Of a stretch of DNA of 34,604 bases, positions 9,513-19,304 are shown piece after piece. Source of the DNA: Acidobacteriota bacterium. Lineage in GTDB: Bacteria > Acidobacteriota > Terriglobia > Terriglobales > Acidobacteriaceae. Where the stretch lies: positions 1 to 34,604 of the forward strand of contig JAKAUB010000252.1 in assembly GCA_021827845.1 (NCBI GenBank). The letters are read 5' to 3'. Within the stretch, counting starts at the first letter, position 1, and each line of letters opens with the position of its first letter. A program made the translations under genes and the position numbers. The notes beneath the pieces were generated by a model, which did no database searches, had not been told where the DNA came from, and saw only the letters and a list, made by a program, of their open reading frames with translations.

Positions 9513-12500
9513 ATGATGCGGCATCTCTCGGCTCGGCCGAATTCCCTGAAATCCCTGACACTTTCCCCAGACAGCTCGCGAGACATGGACCATCGCGGCA
9601 TTTTTGTATGGGCGCTCGCCGTGCTCTTGCTGCTGGGGTTTGCTGTCAGGCCTCCACAAGCCAGCGCTCAGGCTGTCTATGGGTCGGTCTACGGGACCGT
9701 TACGGATACCACTGGAGCGGTGATTCCGGGCGCGAAGATCACCGTTACCGACATCAGCAAGAACGTCTCCGTCTCCGTTATGTCGAACTCCTCCGGCGAC
9801 TACCGTGTGGATAAACTCATTCCTGACACGTATCGCGTGGAGGCTTCCGCCCAGGGCTTCAGCACGGCGACGGTCGAAAGCGTCGTCGTTTTCGCTGACA
9901 CGCAGCCCAAGGTGAACCTGCAACTGGCGGTCGGCGGCACTGCGAACGTTGTGCACGTCACCACCGCGGCACCCCTGCTGGTCACAGACCGAGCGGATGT
10001 CAGCACCATCCTGAACGCCCGCGCTCTCGAGAATCTGCCCAACCTGAACCGCAACTTCACATCGTTCGAACTGCTGACTCCCGGTACCACCTACATCGGC
10101 TGGAACGTGGGGCAGGCGACCAATCCCCAGCAGAGCCAGCAGATTGAGATCAACGGTCAATTGCCCTTTGCAACTGGCTACCAACTGGACGGAACCGACA
10201 ATCAGGATCCGATCGAAGGTGTTGCGGTCATCAATCCAAACCTGGACGCCGTATCCGAAATGAAGGTGACGGCGCAGAACTATCAGGCTGAGCTGGGCGG
10301 CTCCGTCGCCGGAATGGTGACCGCACAGACGAAATCCGGCACGAATCAGTTTCATGGTTCGGCGTTTGAGTTTCGCCGCACCGATGCTCAGCAAGCGCGC
10401 GACCCGTTCACGGAATACGCAAAGAATCCTCTGACGGGCCGCTTCATCAGCCCCAACGAGCAGAACATGTTTGGCGGCTCCATCGGCGGCCCCATCCGGA
10501 AAGACCGCATCTTCTTCTTCGGCGATTATCAAGGGGTCCGGCAGAAGACAGGCAGCGCCGTAGTGACGACCGTTCCCACGGCAACCGCGCATAACACCTG
10601 CATCTCTGGCGGCAACTGCGATCTAAGCGATTATCTGAACCCTTCACTTGGCGGCGGTCCCCAGTTCACCGTTTACGATCCCGCAACCGATCAAACATCC
10701 ACGGCCGGCCGCACCCCGTTTACGGGAAACATTATCCCGGCCACGCGGCTGTCAGCGCCGGCTATCAACCTGATGAAGCTGATGCCGCTGCCCAATACCG
10801 GAAACGGCAGCATCGTGAATAATTACGTTGCCTCCGGATCGGGAATCTTCAACACGGATCAGTTTGACGTCCGCGGTGATGTTCAAACCACGCAGCGCTT
10901 CCACTCGTTTGGCCGCTATACCCGCTTTAACTCATCGCTCTCGGGTGCGCCTTACTTCGGGGCTGCCGGCGGAGCTGGCTTTGGCGCCGGTGGATTTGCC
11001 GGAACGGACACCGCGCTGGATCAAAGTGTGGCCGCGGGTGGTGATTATGTCGTTTCCTCCAAGTGGGTGACCGACTTCCGGTTTGGCTGGTTCCGTATTC
11101 ACATCAACGAAGAAGGACCGGACTATAACAAGCCGCTGGGTAACGAGCTGGGGATTCCCAATGCCAATGTCGGCGACCTGGCGCTGAACGGCGGTCTGCC
11201 GCAGTTCAACATCGACATTCTTAGCAACGGCAGCAATGGCAGCAGCAATCTTGAGATGGGTACCTCCGCGAACCAGTTCTTGCAGACGGAGAATCAGTTC
11301 CAGGCCGTGAATAACTGGACGCATGAAGCAGGGAACCACACCATCAAGTTCGGCGCTGACCTTCGCTATGCCATGAACCATCTGGTCGGGCTCGACAATA
11401 ATAATGTCCGCTCCGGCAACTTCCACTTTGCGGCATCCCGCACCGCCGGCCCTCCCGTTGGTTCCGCGCCTTCACAAGGGCTCGGCTTTGGAACCTTTGT
11501 TCTCGGCGATGTCACAAGTTTCCAGCGCACGCAGACGCAGAACACAAATGCGCAGGAGCGCCAGAAGCGCGCGTTCCTGTATGCGCAGGATCAGTGGCGC
11601 CCCACCAGCAATCTGACCGTGAATTATGGACTGCGCTATGACATGTTCTTTCCGGAGTCTGTGAACGGAAAGGGTCAGGGCGGTTTGCTGGATCTCAATA
11701 CCGGAGACATCCGCATCGCCGGCTATGGTCCGTACGGGACGAATCTCAATGTCGCCAAAAACTGGACAGAGTTTGCGCCTCGCATCGGTGTGGCCTGGCA
11801 GGTGCTGCCGCGTACCGTGGCGCGGGCCGGCTACGGCCGCGCGTATGGCATGGGATGGTCGGGAGACATCTTCGGCGAAGTTCTGACCTTCTCCTACCCG
11901 ACGCAGGTCTCGCAAAACATCAACCCGGTGTCGAATGCCGCTTCGATCTTCCAGTTGTCGCAAGGGCCTCCGGGATATACGTTCCCGACAATCCCTGCCA
12001 GCGGTAACTATCCTCTGCCAAATGGCGTCGGCGTGCCAACCCGCCCGCTGCGCATGCGCAACCCAACGGTAGACGCCTGGAACGTAGCCATTCAGCAGCA
12101 GCTTACGCCGACCACGTCGCTGCAAGTCAGCTACATTGGCACGCACGGCATCCACAACATGTTCGACTCGTCCAACCAGGCCAGCCCGAACCAGCCGACT
12201 ATAACGGGTTTCAACAACTGTAAGTCGGCGGCCGGATGTCCCTCGCAATTCATCAATCCCGCCACGGGGCTGCCATTCACCCAGAGCGATCGCCGGCCGT
12301 ACTACGATGGCGCTGCGCAGCAGTATCTTGGGCTCGGCTACGGTCATCCTTTCGGATGGACGCAGGACCTTCGCTATAACGCGAACGAAGCGACCACCAG
12401 TTATGAGGCGCTCCAGACCGTATTCCAGAAGAGCTACTCGAATGGTGTGCAAGTGCTGGCCCACTACACGTGGTCCAAAGCACGCGCGCATGAGTCAGAC

Positions 12501-13175
12501 TATTTCTTCAACGATCCAGCGGCAGACTACGGCGACAGCTATTACAACCGGAAGAACGTGTTTGTGATGACAGGGAACTGGAACCTGCCGTTCGGTCATA
12601 ACCAGGCGTTCGGCGGGGCCGTTTCAGGGGTGGCGAATCAGATCATCGGCGGCTGGTCGCTGAATGGCGACTGGACGTGGGCGAGTGGTCTTCCATTCAC
12701 GCCCTCCTACTCGCTTTGCACGGCGGACCAGGATATCGATGGTCAGGGCGGAACACTTTGCCGTCCGAATAATGCCCGCGGGGCCAGCTACGGCCTGGGC
12801 GCGCAGGGCTTCAATCCACTAACCCACAGCAACCGCTACTTCAACAACGTTCCGCTGCTGGCCTTCAACGGCGCCGTGGAAGGGCCGTATCAGCGGCCGG
12901 CGTTCGGTACGTTCGGTAACATTCAACGCAACTCGCTGACCGGGCCCGGCATGATCGACGTTGATGCTTCCGTCACGAAGGCATTTCTGCTTCCGCGCGG
13001 CGTCAACTTCCAGCTCACCGCACAGGCGTTTAACGTCTTCAACCATCCAAACCTCGGACAGCCCAGTTCCTGTGTGGACTGCGGCACCAGTTCCGGTCTG
13101 GTCAACGACATCGTCGCATCACAGAACGGGAGCTCGATGCGCATCCTGCAGTTTGCCGGAAAGTTTCAGTTCTAG
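9513..13175 (+). CDS. TonB-dependent receptor, Oar-like, with N-terminal carboxypeptidase-regulatory-like domain
   Basis: VYGTVTDTTGAVIPGAKITVTDISKNVSVSVMSNSSGDYRVDKLIPDTYRVEA; plug and barrel segments (ALENLPNLNRNFTSFELLTPG, QTKSGTNQFHGSAFEFRR, GGSIGGPIRKDRIFFFGDYQG) and terminal aromatic residue. GGAGG before ATG 9513. Confidence 0.92.
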   Translation: MMRHLSARPNSLKSLTLSPDSSRDMDHRGIFVWALAVLLLLGFAVRPPQASAQAVYGSVYGTVTDTTGAVIPGAKITVTDISKNVSVSVMSNSSGDYRVDKLIPDTYRVEASAQGFSTATVESVVVFADTQPKVNLQLAVGGTANVVHVTTAAPLLVTDRADVSTILNARALENLPNLNRNFTSFELLTPGTTYIGWNVGQATNPQQSQQIEINGQLPFATGYQLDGTDNQDPIEGVAVINPNLDAVSEMKVTAQNYQAELGGSVAGMVTAQTKSGTNQFHGSAFEFRRTDAQQARDPFTEYAKNPLTGRFISPNEQNMFGGSIGGPIRKDRIFFFGDYQGVRQKTGSAVVTTVPTATAHNTCISGGNCDLSDYLNPSLGGGPQFTVYDPATDQTSTAGRTPFTGNIIPATRLSAPAINLMKLMPLPNTGNGSIVNNYVASGSGIFNTDQFDVRGDVQTTQRFHSFGRYTRFNSSLSGAPYFGAAGGAGFGAGGFAGTDTALDQSVAAGGDYVVSSKWVTDFRFGWFRIHINEEGPDYNKPLGNELGIPNANVGDLALNGGLPQFNIDILSNGSNGSSNLEMGTSANQFLQTENQFQAVNNWTHEAGNHTIKFGADLRYAMNHLVGLDNNNVRSGNFHFAASRTAGPPVGSAPSQGLGFGTFVLGDVTSFQRTQTQNTNAQERQKRAFLYAQDQWRPTSNLTVNYGLRYDMFFPESVNGKGQGGLLDLNTGDIRIAGYGPYGTNLNVAKNWTEFAPRIGVAWQVLPRTVARAGYGRAYGMGWSGDIFGEVLTFSYPTQVSQNINPVSNAASIFQLSQGPPGYTFPTIPASGNYPLPNGVGVPTRPLRMRNPTVDAWNVAIQQQLTPTTSLQVSYIGTHGIHNMFDSSNQASPNQPTITGFNNCKSAAGCPSQFINPATGLPFTQSDRRPYYDGAAQQYLGLGYGHPFGWTQDLRYNANEATTSYEALQTVFQKSYSNGVQVLAHYTWSKARAHESDYFFNDPAADYGDSYYNRKNVFVMTGNWNLPFGHNQAFGGAVSGVANQIIGGWSLNGDWTWASGLPFTPSYSLCTADQDIDGQGGTLCRPNNARGASYGLGAQGFNPLTHSNRYFNNVPLLAFNGAVEGPYQRPAFGTFGNIQRNSLTGPGMIDVDASVTKAFLLPRGVNFQLTAQAFNVFNHPNLGQPSSCVDCGTSSGLVNDIVASQNGSSMRILQFAGKFQF

Positions 13176-13215
13176 AATTTAAGCAGAGCGGCCAGGCCGC
13201 GCAGGGACCCCGCGA

Positions 13216-16038
13216 GTGGAAGTCTCAAACAATCCGGAATCGCGGGGAACCAGGCGCTGCCTTCGTGGCGGATTGCTGTTGGCCTCGCTCGCTTTGGCAC
13301 CGGTGCTACGGGGGCAGCCAGCGCCTGTCAGCATGCGGAGGCAAACGCCAGCCATGGCCGGCCACTATGACCCAGTCGCCAATCCCGGCGCCACCGTAAT
13401 CATGGGCCACGCGCGGTTCACCGTGCTCACGCCGCAACTCATCCGCATGGAGTGGGCGGCGGACGGGAAATTCGAAGATCGCGCATCCTTTGTTTTCCTG
13501 AATCGCAACCTGCCTGTCCCTGCGTTCACGCACTCGGTACGCGGCGGCATCCTGACGCTGAAGACCAGCGCTGTGACTATTACCTACAGTCCGCGCTCCG
13601 GCGATGACGGCCAATTCACTGCCGACGATCTCCACATCGAATTTTCGGTGGATGGCCGCACGTCAACCTGGCAGCCGGGCATGGCCAACCCCGGCAACCT
13701 GATGGGTACCACGCGCACACTGGATGGCTCCCACGGCAGTCACACGATGGAGCCGATCGGGCAGGGACTTATCTCCCGCGACGGATGGGTGCTGGTGGAC
13801 GACTCCACCCGGCCGTTGTTCGATTCCGCGAACTTCAGCTTCTCTGAAGGCGAGCAGAGTCCTTGGCCCTGGGTGGTCCTGCGCCCGCCTGGCGCCCGGC
13901 AGGACTGGTACTTCTTCGGCTACGGGCACCAGTACAAAAAGGCACTGCATGACTATGTGGAAGTGGCCGGCCGCATTCCCATTCCACCGCGCTTCGTGTT
14001 CGGCAACTGGTGGTCGCGCTACTGGGCCTACAGCGATCAGGAGCTCAACGCGCTGGTACGCGGGTTTAACGAAAATGACACGCCCCTATCGGTGCTGGTC
14101 ATCGATATGGACTGGCATAAGACCTTCGATCTGAACTGGTGGAAGCCGCGCGAAGACGTCTCCGGTCATACGCTGGGATGGAGCGGTTACACCTGGAACC
14201 CGCTGCTGTTTCCCCATCCAAAGGAGTTTCTGGCGGGCATCCATCAGCAGGGTCTTCATGTCGCTCTCAACCTGCACCCTGCTTCGGGGATTCAACCGTG
14301 GGACGCGCACTTCGACGCCATGGCTCGATCCATGGGGATGAATCCCGCCACCACGAAGTATGTCCCCTTCGATATCACGGACAAGAAATTTGCCGAAAAC
14401 TACTTCCGCATCATGCTGCATCCGATGGAGCGCGAAGGCGTCGATGTCTGGTGGCTGGATTGGCAGCAGGAAAATCACACCCGGTTGAAGGGCGTAAATC
14501 CCACGTGGTGGATTGGCTATACCTACTTCACCGATCAGGCTCGCGAAGGCAAGCGGCCCATGACCATGAATCGCTGGGGCGGTCTCGGCGGCCATCGATA
14601 TCCCATCGGGTTTTCGGGCGACACAATCTCTGACTGGGCGTCGCTTGCCTTTCAGCCATGGTTTACGGCGACCTCTGCCAACGTCGGCTTCGCGTACTGG
14701 AGCCACGACATCGGCGGCCACATACCCGGCGCTGTCAGCCCGGAGCTGTACACGCGATGGCTGCAATTTGGCATCTTCAGCCCAGTGCTGCGCACACACA
14801 CTACAAAAAATCCAGACGCAGAGCGCCGCATCTGGGCGTATCCCGAACCGTACTCCAGCATCATGCGGCGCACCGTTCATCTGCGCTACGCATTAGAGCC
14901 CTACATCTATACAGAGGCACGCCGCACCTACGACACCGGGCTGGCATTCCTCCGTCCGCTCTACTACGACTGGCCGGAGCAGGATGGATCGTATGCCGCA
15001 AAAAACGAGTACATGTTTGGCGACTCCATGCTGGTGGCGCCGATAACCACGCCGGTTGCGGCCGCCACGCAGCTCGCGTCGGAGCACATCTGGCTGCCGC
15101 CGGGACAGTGGGTTGAACGGGCGACCGGAAGTCATCTGAAAGGACCAGGCTGGTTCGATCGAAATTTCTCCATCGATCAGATTCCGGCTTATGTGCGGAG
15201 TGGCTCTATCTTCCCCATGGCGCAAGCCCCCAAGCATACTGGCGCGGCACCGCTGGACCCGCTGATTGTCACCGTCTTTCCGTTGGCCGAGGGGCAAACA
15301 TCCAGGTACACCCTGTACGAAGATGCCGGCGATACGCGCGCCTATCAGGAGGGCCAGGCAGCGTGGACCCGCCTGTCCGCCGACGAAAAGGGCAGCGATT
15401 TGGAGCTTACGGTTTCGCCCGCGCAGGGTGAGTATCCAGGCATGCTGCAATCGCGCGCGCTGCAGATTGAACTGCCGGGTGACTGGCCGCCATCGGCAGT
15501 CTCGGTGAATGGGCATGATGTCCCGTACCACGCGCAAGCCGGGACGGTCGGATGGCGATTTGAAGGAAACACGCTGACAACTGTCATCACGCTGCCGCGC
15601 ACCGCCGTCAATCAGCCGGCACATATTGTTGTGCATCGCTCGGCCGCCCTTGTCGCACGCCGCGCGGAGCTCGACGGCTTTGCGGGCACCATGACGCGCC
15701 TGCGCGAGGCCTATGACACGCTCAATCAAACATTCCCGTTAGCATGGTCGCCGGATTCATTGATCGACGCGGCGCAGACCGGCGACCGGCTTACCTACCG
15801 TCCGCAGACTGCGCAAACCGAGATCGCTCATCTCCAAAGCACGCTGCCACGCGCGCTTGCGGATGTGCGGGCAATGCGCAATGCAATCACGCAGCAGGAT
15901 CAGGTAAAGATTGGCAAGATGCTCGGCAGCCACTGGACGCAGGAGATTGCGAAGCATCTGGCGGACTATAACCATCAGGTCGATCGCGCTTCCGCGCTGC
16001 TGGCAGACATCCCGGCATCCGGCGGGAACGCGCACTAA
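13216..16038 (+). CDS. Glycoside hydrolase family 31 (alpha-glucosidase/alpha-xylosidase-like) with C-terminal helical extension
   Basis: LSVLVIDMDWHKTFDLNWWKPRED...GYTWNPLLFPHPKEFLAGIHQQGLHVALNLHP; GVDVWWLDWQQ; RWGGLGGHRYPIGFSGDT; SHDIGGHIPG. GTG start, signal peptide. Confidence 0.9.
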   Translation: MEVSNNPESRGTRRCLRGGLLLASLALAPVLRGQPAPVSMRRQTPAMAGHYDPVANPGATVIMGHARFTVLTPQLIRMEWAADGKFEDRASFVFLNRNLPVPAFTHSVRGGILTLKTSAVTITYSPRSGDDGQFTADDLHIEFSVDGRTSTWQPGMANPGNLMGTTRTLDGSHGSHTMEPIGQGLISRDGWVLVDDSTRPLFDSANFSFSEGEQSPWPWVVLRPPGARQDWYFFGYGHQYKKALHDYVEVAGRIPIPPRFVFGNWWSRYWAYSDQELNALVRGFNENDTPLSVLVIDMDWHKTFDLNWWKPREDVSGHTLGWSGYTWNPLLFPHPKEFLAGIHQQGLHVALNLHPASGIQPWDAHFDAMARSMGMNPATTKYVPFDITDKKFAENYFRIMLHPMEREGVDVWWLDWQQENHTRLKGVNPTWWIGYTYFTDQAREGKRPMTMNRWGGLGGHRYPIGFSGDTISDWASLAFQPWFTATSANVGFAYWSHDIGGHIPGAVSPELYTRWLQFGIFSPVLRTHTTKNPDAERRIWAYPEPYSSIMRRTVHLRYALEPYIYTEARRTYDTGLAFLRPLYYDWPEQDGSYAAKNEYMFGDSMLVAPITTPVAAATQLASEHIWLPPGQWVERATGSHLKGPGWFDRNFSIDQIPAYVRSGSIFPMAQAPKHTGAAPLDPLIVTVFPLAEGQTSRYTLYEDAGDTRAYQEGQAAWTRLSADEKGSDLELTVSPAQGEYPGMLQSRALQIELPGDWPPSAVSVNGHDVPYHAQAGTVGWRFEGNTLTTVITLPRTAVNQPAHIVVHRSAALVARRAELDGFAGTMTRLREAYDTLNQTFPLAWSPDSLIDAAQTGDRLTYRPQTAQTEIAHLQSTLPRALADVRAMRNAITQQDQVKIGKMLGSHWTQEIAKHLADYNHQVDRASALLADIPASGGNAH

Positions 16039-16047
16039 GCAGGCAGC

Positions 16048-18669
16048 GTGCGAATGCCCCGAGCCTCTGCCTATCTCTCGAAGCGTGGTTCCACGGAGCG
16101 GGCGAAGCCTGCTTTTTTGATGGGCGTGCTGTTCGCCGCAGCGGCGCTGTTCCCACTGCGCGCTCAATCCACTTCGCATGCTCAAATCGCGAAGGATTCA
16201 CTCGCGCCGTTATCGATAAGCACGCGCGCCGTCTCGCCGGACCGCTTTCTGGCAGTGCATGGCCGCAAAGCGTTGCTCGATGGCTACGCCACCGGCGGAC
16301 TGGAGATGTGGGCATATCCGCTCGAAGTTCTCGACGGCTACCAGATCGCCTTTCGCGAACCCGGTACCACGTCGGCAATCTCGGGGCCTTCGATCCTGCG
16401 GCGCGTCATCTATCGGCCGGAGTCCGTCACCCGTATCTACATCGGACCGGACTTCATCGTGCGGGAACGATTGTTCGTCCCGCTCGACCATTCCGCCGCC
16501 ATCCTCACGTATCAGGTGACCGGCGTGCCTTCGCTGCAGATCGCCGTTCACTTCCATCTAGTGCTGAACCTGATGTGGCCGGCGGGCATTGGCGGGCAGG
16601 ACATATCCTGGAATGCGCAGGCCCACGGCTACATTCTGTCGGAGCCGACGCACCGTTTTTCTGCCGTTATCGGCTCGACGGCCGTCGTTGCGCATGACCC
16701 TGTTTACAACCGGCCGCACAGCTCACCCGACGCGGGCTCCGGCTTCACGATTGTTGCAAAGGCCAATGCGCCCGAAGCCGACGCCACGGTCGTGATCGCA
16801 GCGGGAACCGGAGATATCGCCGCCACCTCGGGCAAAGTCGCAGCGTTGACGGCGTCTCGCGGAACGCTCTACGAGCAAGCCCTCGAGCACTATCGGTCTC
16901 TGCTGCAAAGTTCCATTGCTGTCGAGACGCCCGATGCTGCGCTCAACCAGGAACTCCGCTGGTCGCAGATCGCCCTCGATCAGGCATGGGTGTGCAATCC
17001 GCAGCTCGGCTGCGGTCTAGTAGCCGGCTACGGACCTTCGCGCGGCGCGCGACGGCCGCAATATGCGTGGTTCTTTGCTGGCGATGCCATGACGGCTGTC
17101 GATGCGCTGCTGAGTGAAGGCGAATACTCGCGCGCGCGGGATGCGCTGAATTTCATCGCCCGCTATCAGGATCCGAAGACGGGCATGATCTGGCATGAGA
17201 TGTCGCAGAGCGCGGGTCTGATCGACTGGGTCCACGGCTATCCCTACATGTTCGTTCATGTAGACATCAGCTTTCAGTATCTGCAAACGGTGGAGCATTA
17301 TGTGGCGGCCAGTGGTGACGCGGAGTTTCTGACCGCGCACTGGAACTCCGTTGCCGCGGCATACCGTTACTGCTCATCGCTGATCGGCACCGACGGATTG
17401 CCAGAAATTCCTGCCGACAAGGAGGGCGGGGACGAGCAGGATCGCATGCAGGATGAGCTGACGCTGTCCGCCGCCTGGGTTGCTGCGTCGCAGGCGTATT
17501 CGCAGATGGCGACCTGGATGGGCAAGCCTGCCGAAAGCGCGGCGGCCCACACCGCCAGTGAGCGTGCGCGCCGCGCGAGCGCCGCGCGCTATTGGGATCC
17601 GCACGCAAACTTCTGGGTGGACGGACACACGGCGCAGGGCAAGCCGATCTTCCATCGCAGCAGCAACGGCAACGTTGCGCTCCGCGATGGAATTTTTTCA
17701 GCGTCGCAGCAGAGCATTGCGCTCGATGCTCTCGCCGCGGCTACCTTCCAGACCGACTGGGGAACGCGCAGCGTTCCGACGGACTCCCCCGCCTATCAGC
17801 CCGGCTCTTACGCCACGGGGAGTGTCTGGGCGGTGAATACTGCGAACGTTGCGCGCGCCTTCTGGAGCGCGGGCCGCGCCAGCACCGCCAACCAGATTTG
17901 GAGCAGCCTTGAAGTGTGGCCTCGGATGAATGCACTGGGCCACATGGATGAGGTTCTCGCCGGCGATACTTTCCATGAGCAGATGGAATCCGTGCCCGAG
18001 CAGACCTGGTCGTCAGCCGGCTTCCTGCGGACAGCGATACAGGGATTGCTCGGGATCACCATCGACTCGAAAGATCGAACTCTAACCCTGACGCCGCAGC
18101 CACCCGCGGACTGGAACTTCTTTACCGTCCGCAATGTTTCCATCGGCGACTCGGTTGCCACGCTTGCCTGGCAGCGAACCAACGACGGTGAGCAATTGAC
18201 CATCACCAATGCAGGCCCACCCTTCACGTTGAACGACACCATCGCCCTACCATCCGGCGCAACACTGCAGAGCATCAAGGTTAACGGCAAGCCGGTTCAG
18301 GCCGATCGGACAGGGAAGTCTCCGAGCGTCCACATGTCCATTCCTCGCGGCACCACCACAATACGCGCTCGGATCGCGGGGGGAATCGCGGTCGTCGTTC
18401 CGCGGACAAACCCACTGCTGGATGATGCCAGCCGCGGCGTGAAACTGATTCGCGAGCAATTCTCCGGCGGCGAATACACCCTGACCGTTGACGCCAGCTC
18501 CAGGTATGGCGCGACGCTCTCGCTGCTCACGCCTTCGCAAATTGTGGCTGTTGACGGCGCACAGTGGAAGCCGGATGGCGACGCCCACTATCGATTGACC
18601 ATTCCGCCTGATCTGGCCGCGGCCGCGTACCGGCGCGTCATTATCCGCGTTCACCTACGGACAAAGTAA
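16048..18669 (+). CDS. Secreted six-hairpin glycosidase (glycogen-debranching/GH15-like fold)
   Basis: LRWSQIALDQAWVCNPQLGCGLVAGYGPS...YAWFFAGDAMTAVDALLSEGEYSRARDALNFIARYQDPKTGMIWHEMSQ; 10 bp downstream of the GH31 gene. Confidence 0.8.
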   Translation: MRMPRASAYLSKRGSTERAKPAFLMGVLFAAAALFPLRAQSTSHAQIAKDSLAPLSISTRAVSPDRFLAVHGRKALLDGYATGGLEMWAYPLEVLDGYQIAFREPGTTSAISGPSILRRVIYRPESVTRIYIGPDFIVRERLFVPLDHSAAILTYQVTGVPSLQIAVHFHLVLNLMWPAGIGGQDISWNAQAHGYILSEPTHRFSAVIGSTAVVAHDPVYNRPHSSPDAGSGFTIVAKANAPEADATVVIAAGTGDIAATSGKVAALTASRGTLYEQALEHYRSLLQSSIAVETPDAALNQELRWSQIALDQAWVCNPQLGCGLVAGYGPSRGARRPQYAWFFAGDAMTAVDALLSEGEYSRARDALNFIARYQDPKTGMIWHEMSQSAGLIDWVHGYPYMFVHVDISFQYLQTVEHYVAASGDAEFLTAHWNSVAAAYRYCSSLIGTDGLPEIPADKEGGDEQDRMQDELTLSAAWVAASQAYSQMATWMGKPAESAAAHTASERARRASAARYWDPHANFWVDGHTAQGKPIFHRSSNGNVALRDGIFSASQQSIALDALAAATFQTDWGTRSVPTDSPAYQPGSYATGSVWAVNTANVARAFWSAGRASTANQIWSSLEVWPRMNALGHMDEVLAGDTFHEQMESVPEQTWSSAGFLRTAIQGLLGITIDSKDRTLTLTPQPPADWNFFTVRNVSIGDSVATLAWQRTNDGEQLTITNAGPPFTLNDTIALPSGATLQSIKVNGKPVQADRTGKSPSVHMSIPRGTTTIRARIAGGIAVVVPRTNPLLDDASRGVKLIREQFSGGEYTLTVDASSRYGATLSLLTPSQIVAVDGAQWKPDGDAHYRLTIPPDLAAAAYRRVIIRVHLRTK

Positions 18670-18858
18670 ATCGCGATGAGCAGCGAGCCTTGGAGCTTCG
18701 TAGACTCACTCGCTGGCTTGAGCGTTGGCCTGCTTGTACGCGCGCGTGGCGGGCCTAAGCGTGCGCTACATCCCGCCTGCTCTCTCTTGGGCAATGCGCG
18801 CTGCGCCGTTGCAACCACTGCGGCTTTGCCAGTAGACTCGAAAGGGCTGATGCCTTGC

Positions 18859-18950
18859 GGAGAGGTGGCAGAGCCCGGTTGAATGCACCTGACTCGAAAT
18901 CAGGCATACCTTTACGGGTATCGGGGGTTCGAATCCCTCCCTCTCCGCCA
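18859..18950 (+). tRNA. tRNA-Ser (anticodon CGA), CCA encoded
   Basis: Acceptor GGAGAGG/CCTCTCC, anticodon stem-loop CCTGA-CTCGAAA-TCAGG, long variable arm ATACC-TTTACG-GGTAT, T-loop GGTTCGAATCC, discriminator G then CCA. Confidence 0.96.
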
Positions 18951-19005
18951 TTTACCCCAAAATCTGCCGGAGACCTGCAAATGCAGCAGCGGTTGCCACC
19001 CGTCC

Positions 19006-19253
19006 GGCGGCCTCCACTTTGTCCCCTTCAGTTGTTACCGAAGCCAGCAGATTCCTGAACTCCCCGCGTCCAGGGAAGTCTTCGAACACTCGCTTGAAAT
19101 TATGCGGCTACGGTACGAATTCTTCGTAAGCGGCAACGTGGTCATGCCGGAGCATGTGCATCTCCTGCTCAGCGCATCGAAAAAAGACCGCTGACGAAGG
19201 CACTCCAGGCCTTGAAACTTTCCGTAGCCGTGCAGCGATCCGAGTGCCCATGA
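19006..19253 (+). pseudogene. Remnant of a REP-associated tyrosine (Y1/IS200-like) transposase
   Basis: GGLHFVPFSCYRSQQIPELPASREVFEHSLEIMRLRYEFFVSGNVVMPEHVHLLLSASKK, then the frame changes at an A6 tract to PLTKALQALKLSVAVQRSECP*. HUH (HVH) motif kept; region with the catalytic Tyr absent. Confidence 0.8.
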
Positions 19254-19304
19254 AAGTCGCTGAATCCGGTCGGAAGGTGCAAATCGCTTGGTTACCGGCA
19301 ATAG

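Noticed and set aside
9297-10592. 431-codon minus-strand ORF overlapping the TonB receptor start
   Set aside because: Shadow ORF opposite a clear receptor gene; no recognisable domains.
11472-12491. 339-codon minus-strand ORF inside the TonB receptor gene
   Set aside because: Same high-GC antisense shadow effect; composition atypical for a real protein.
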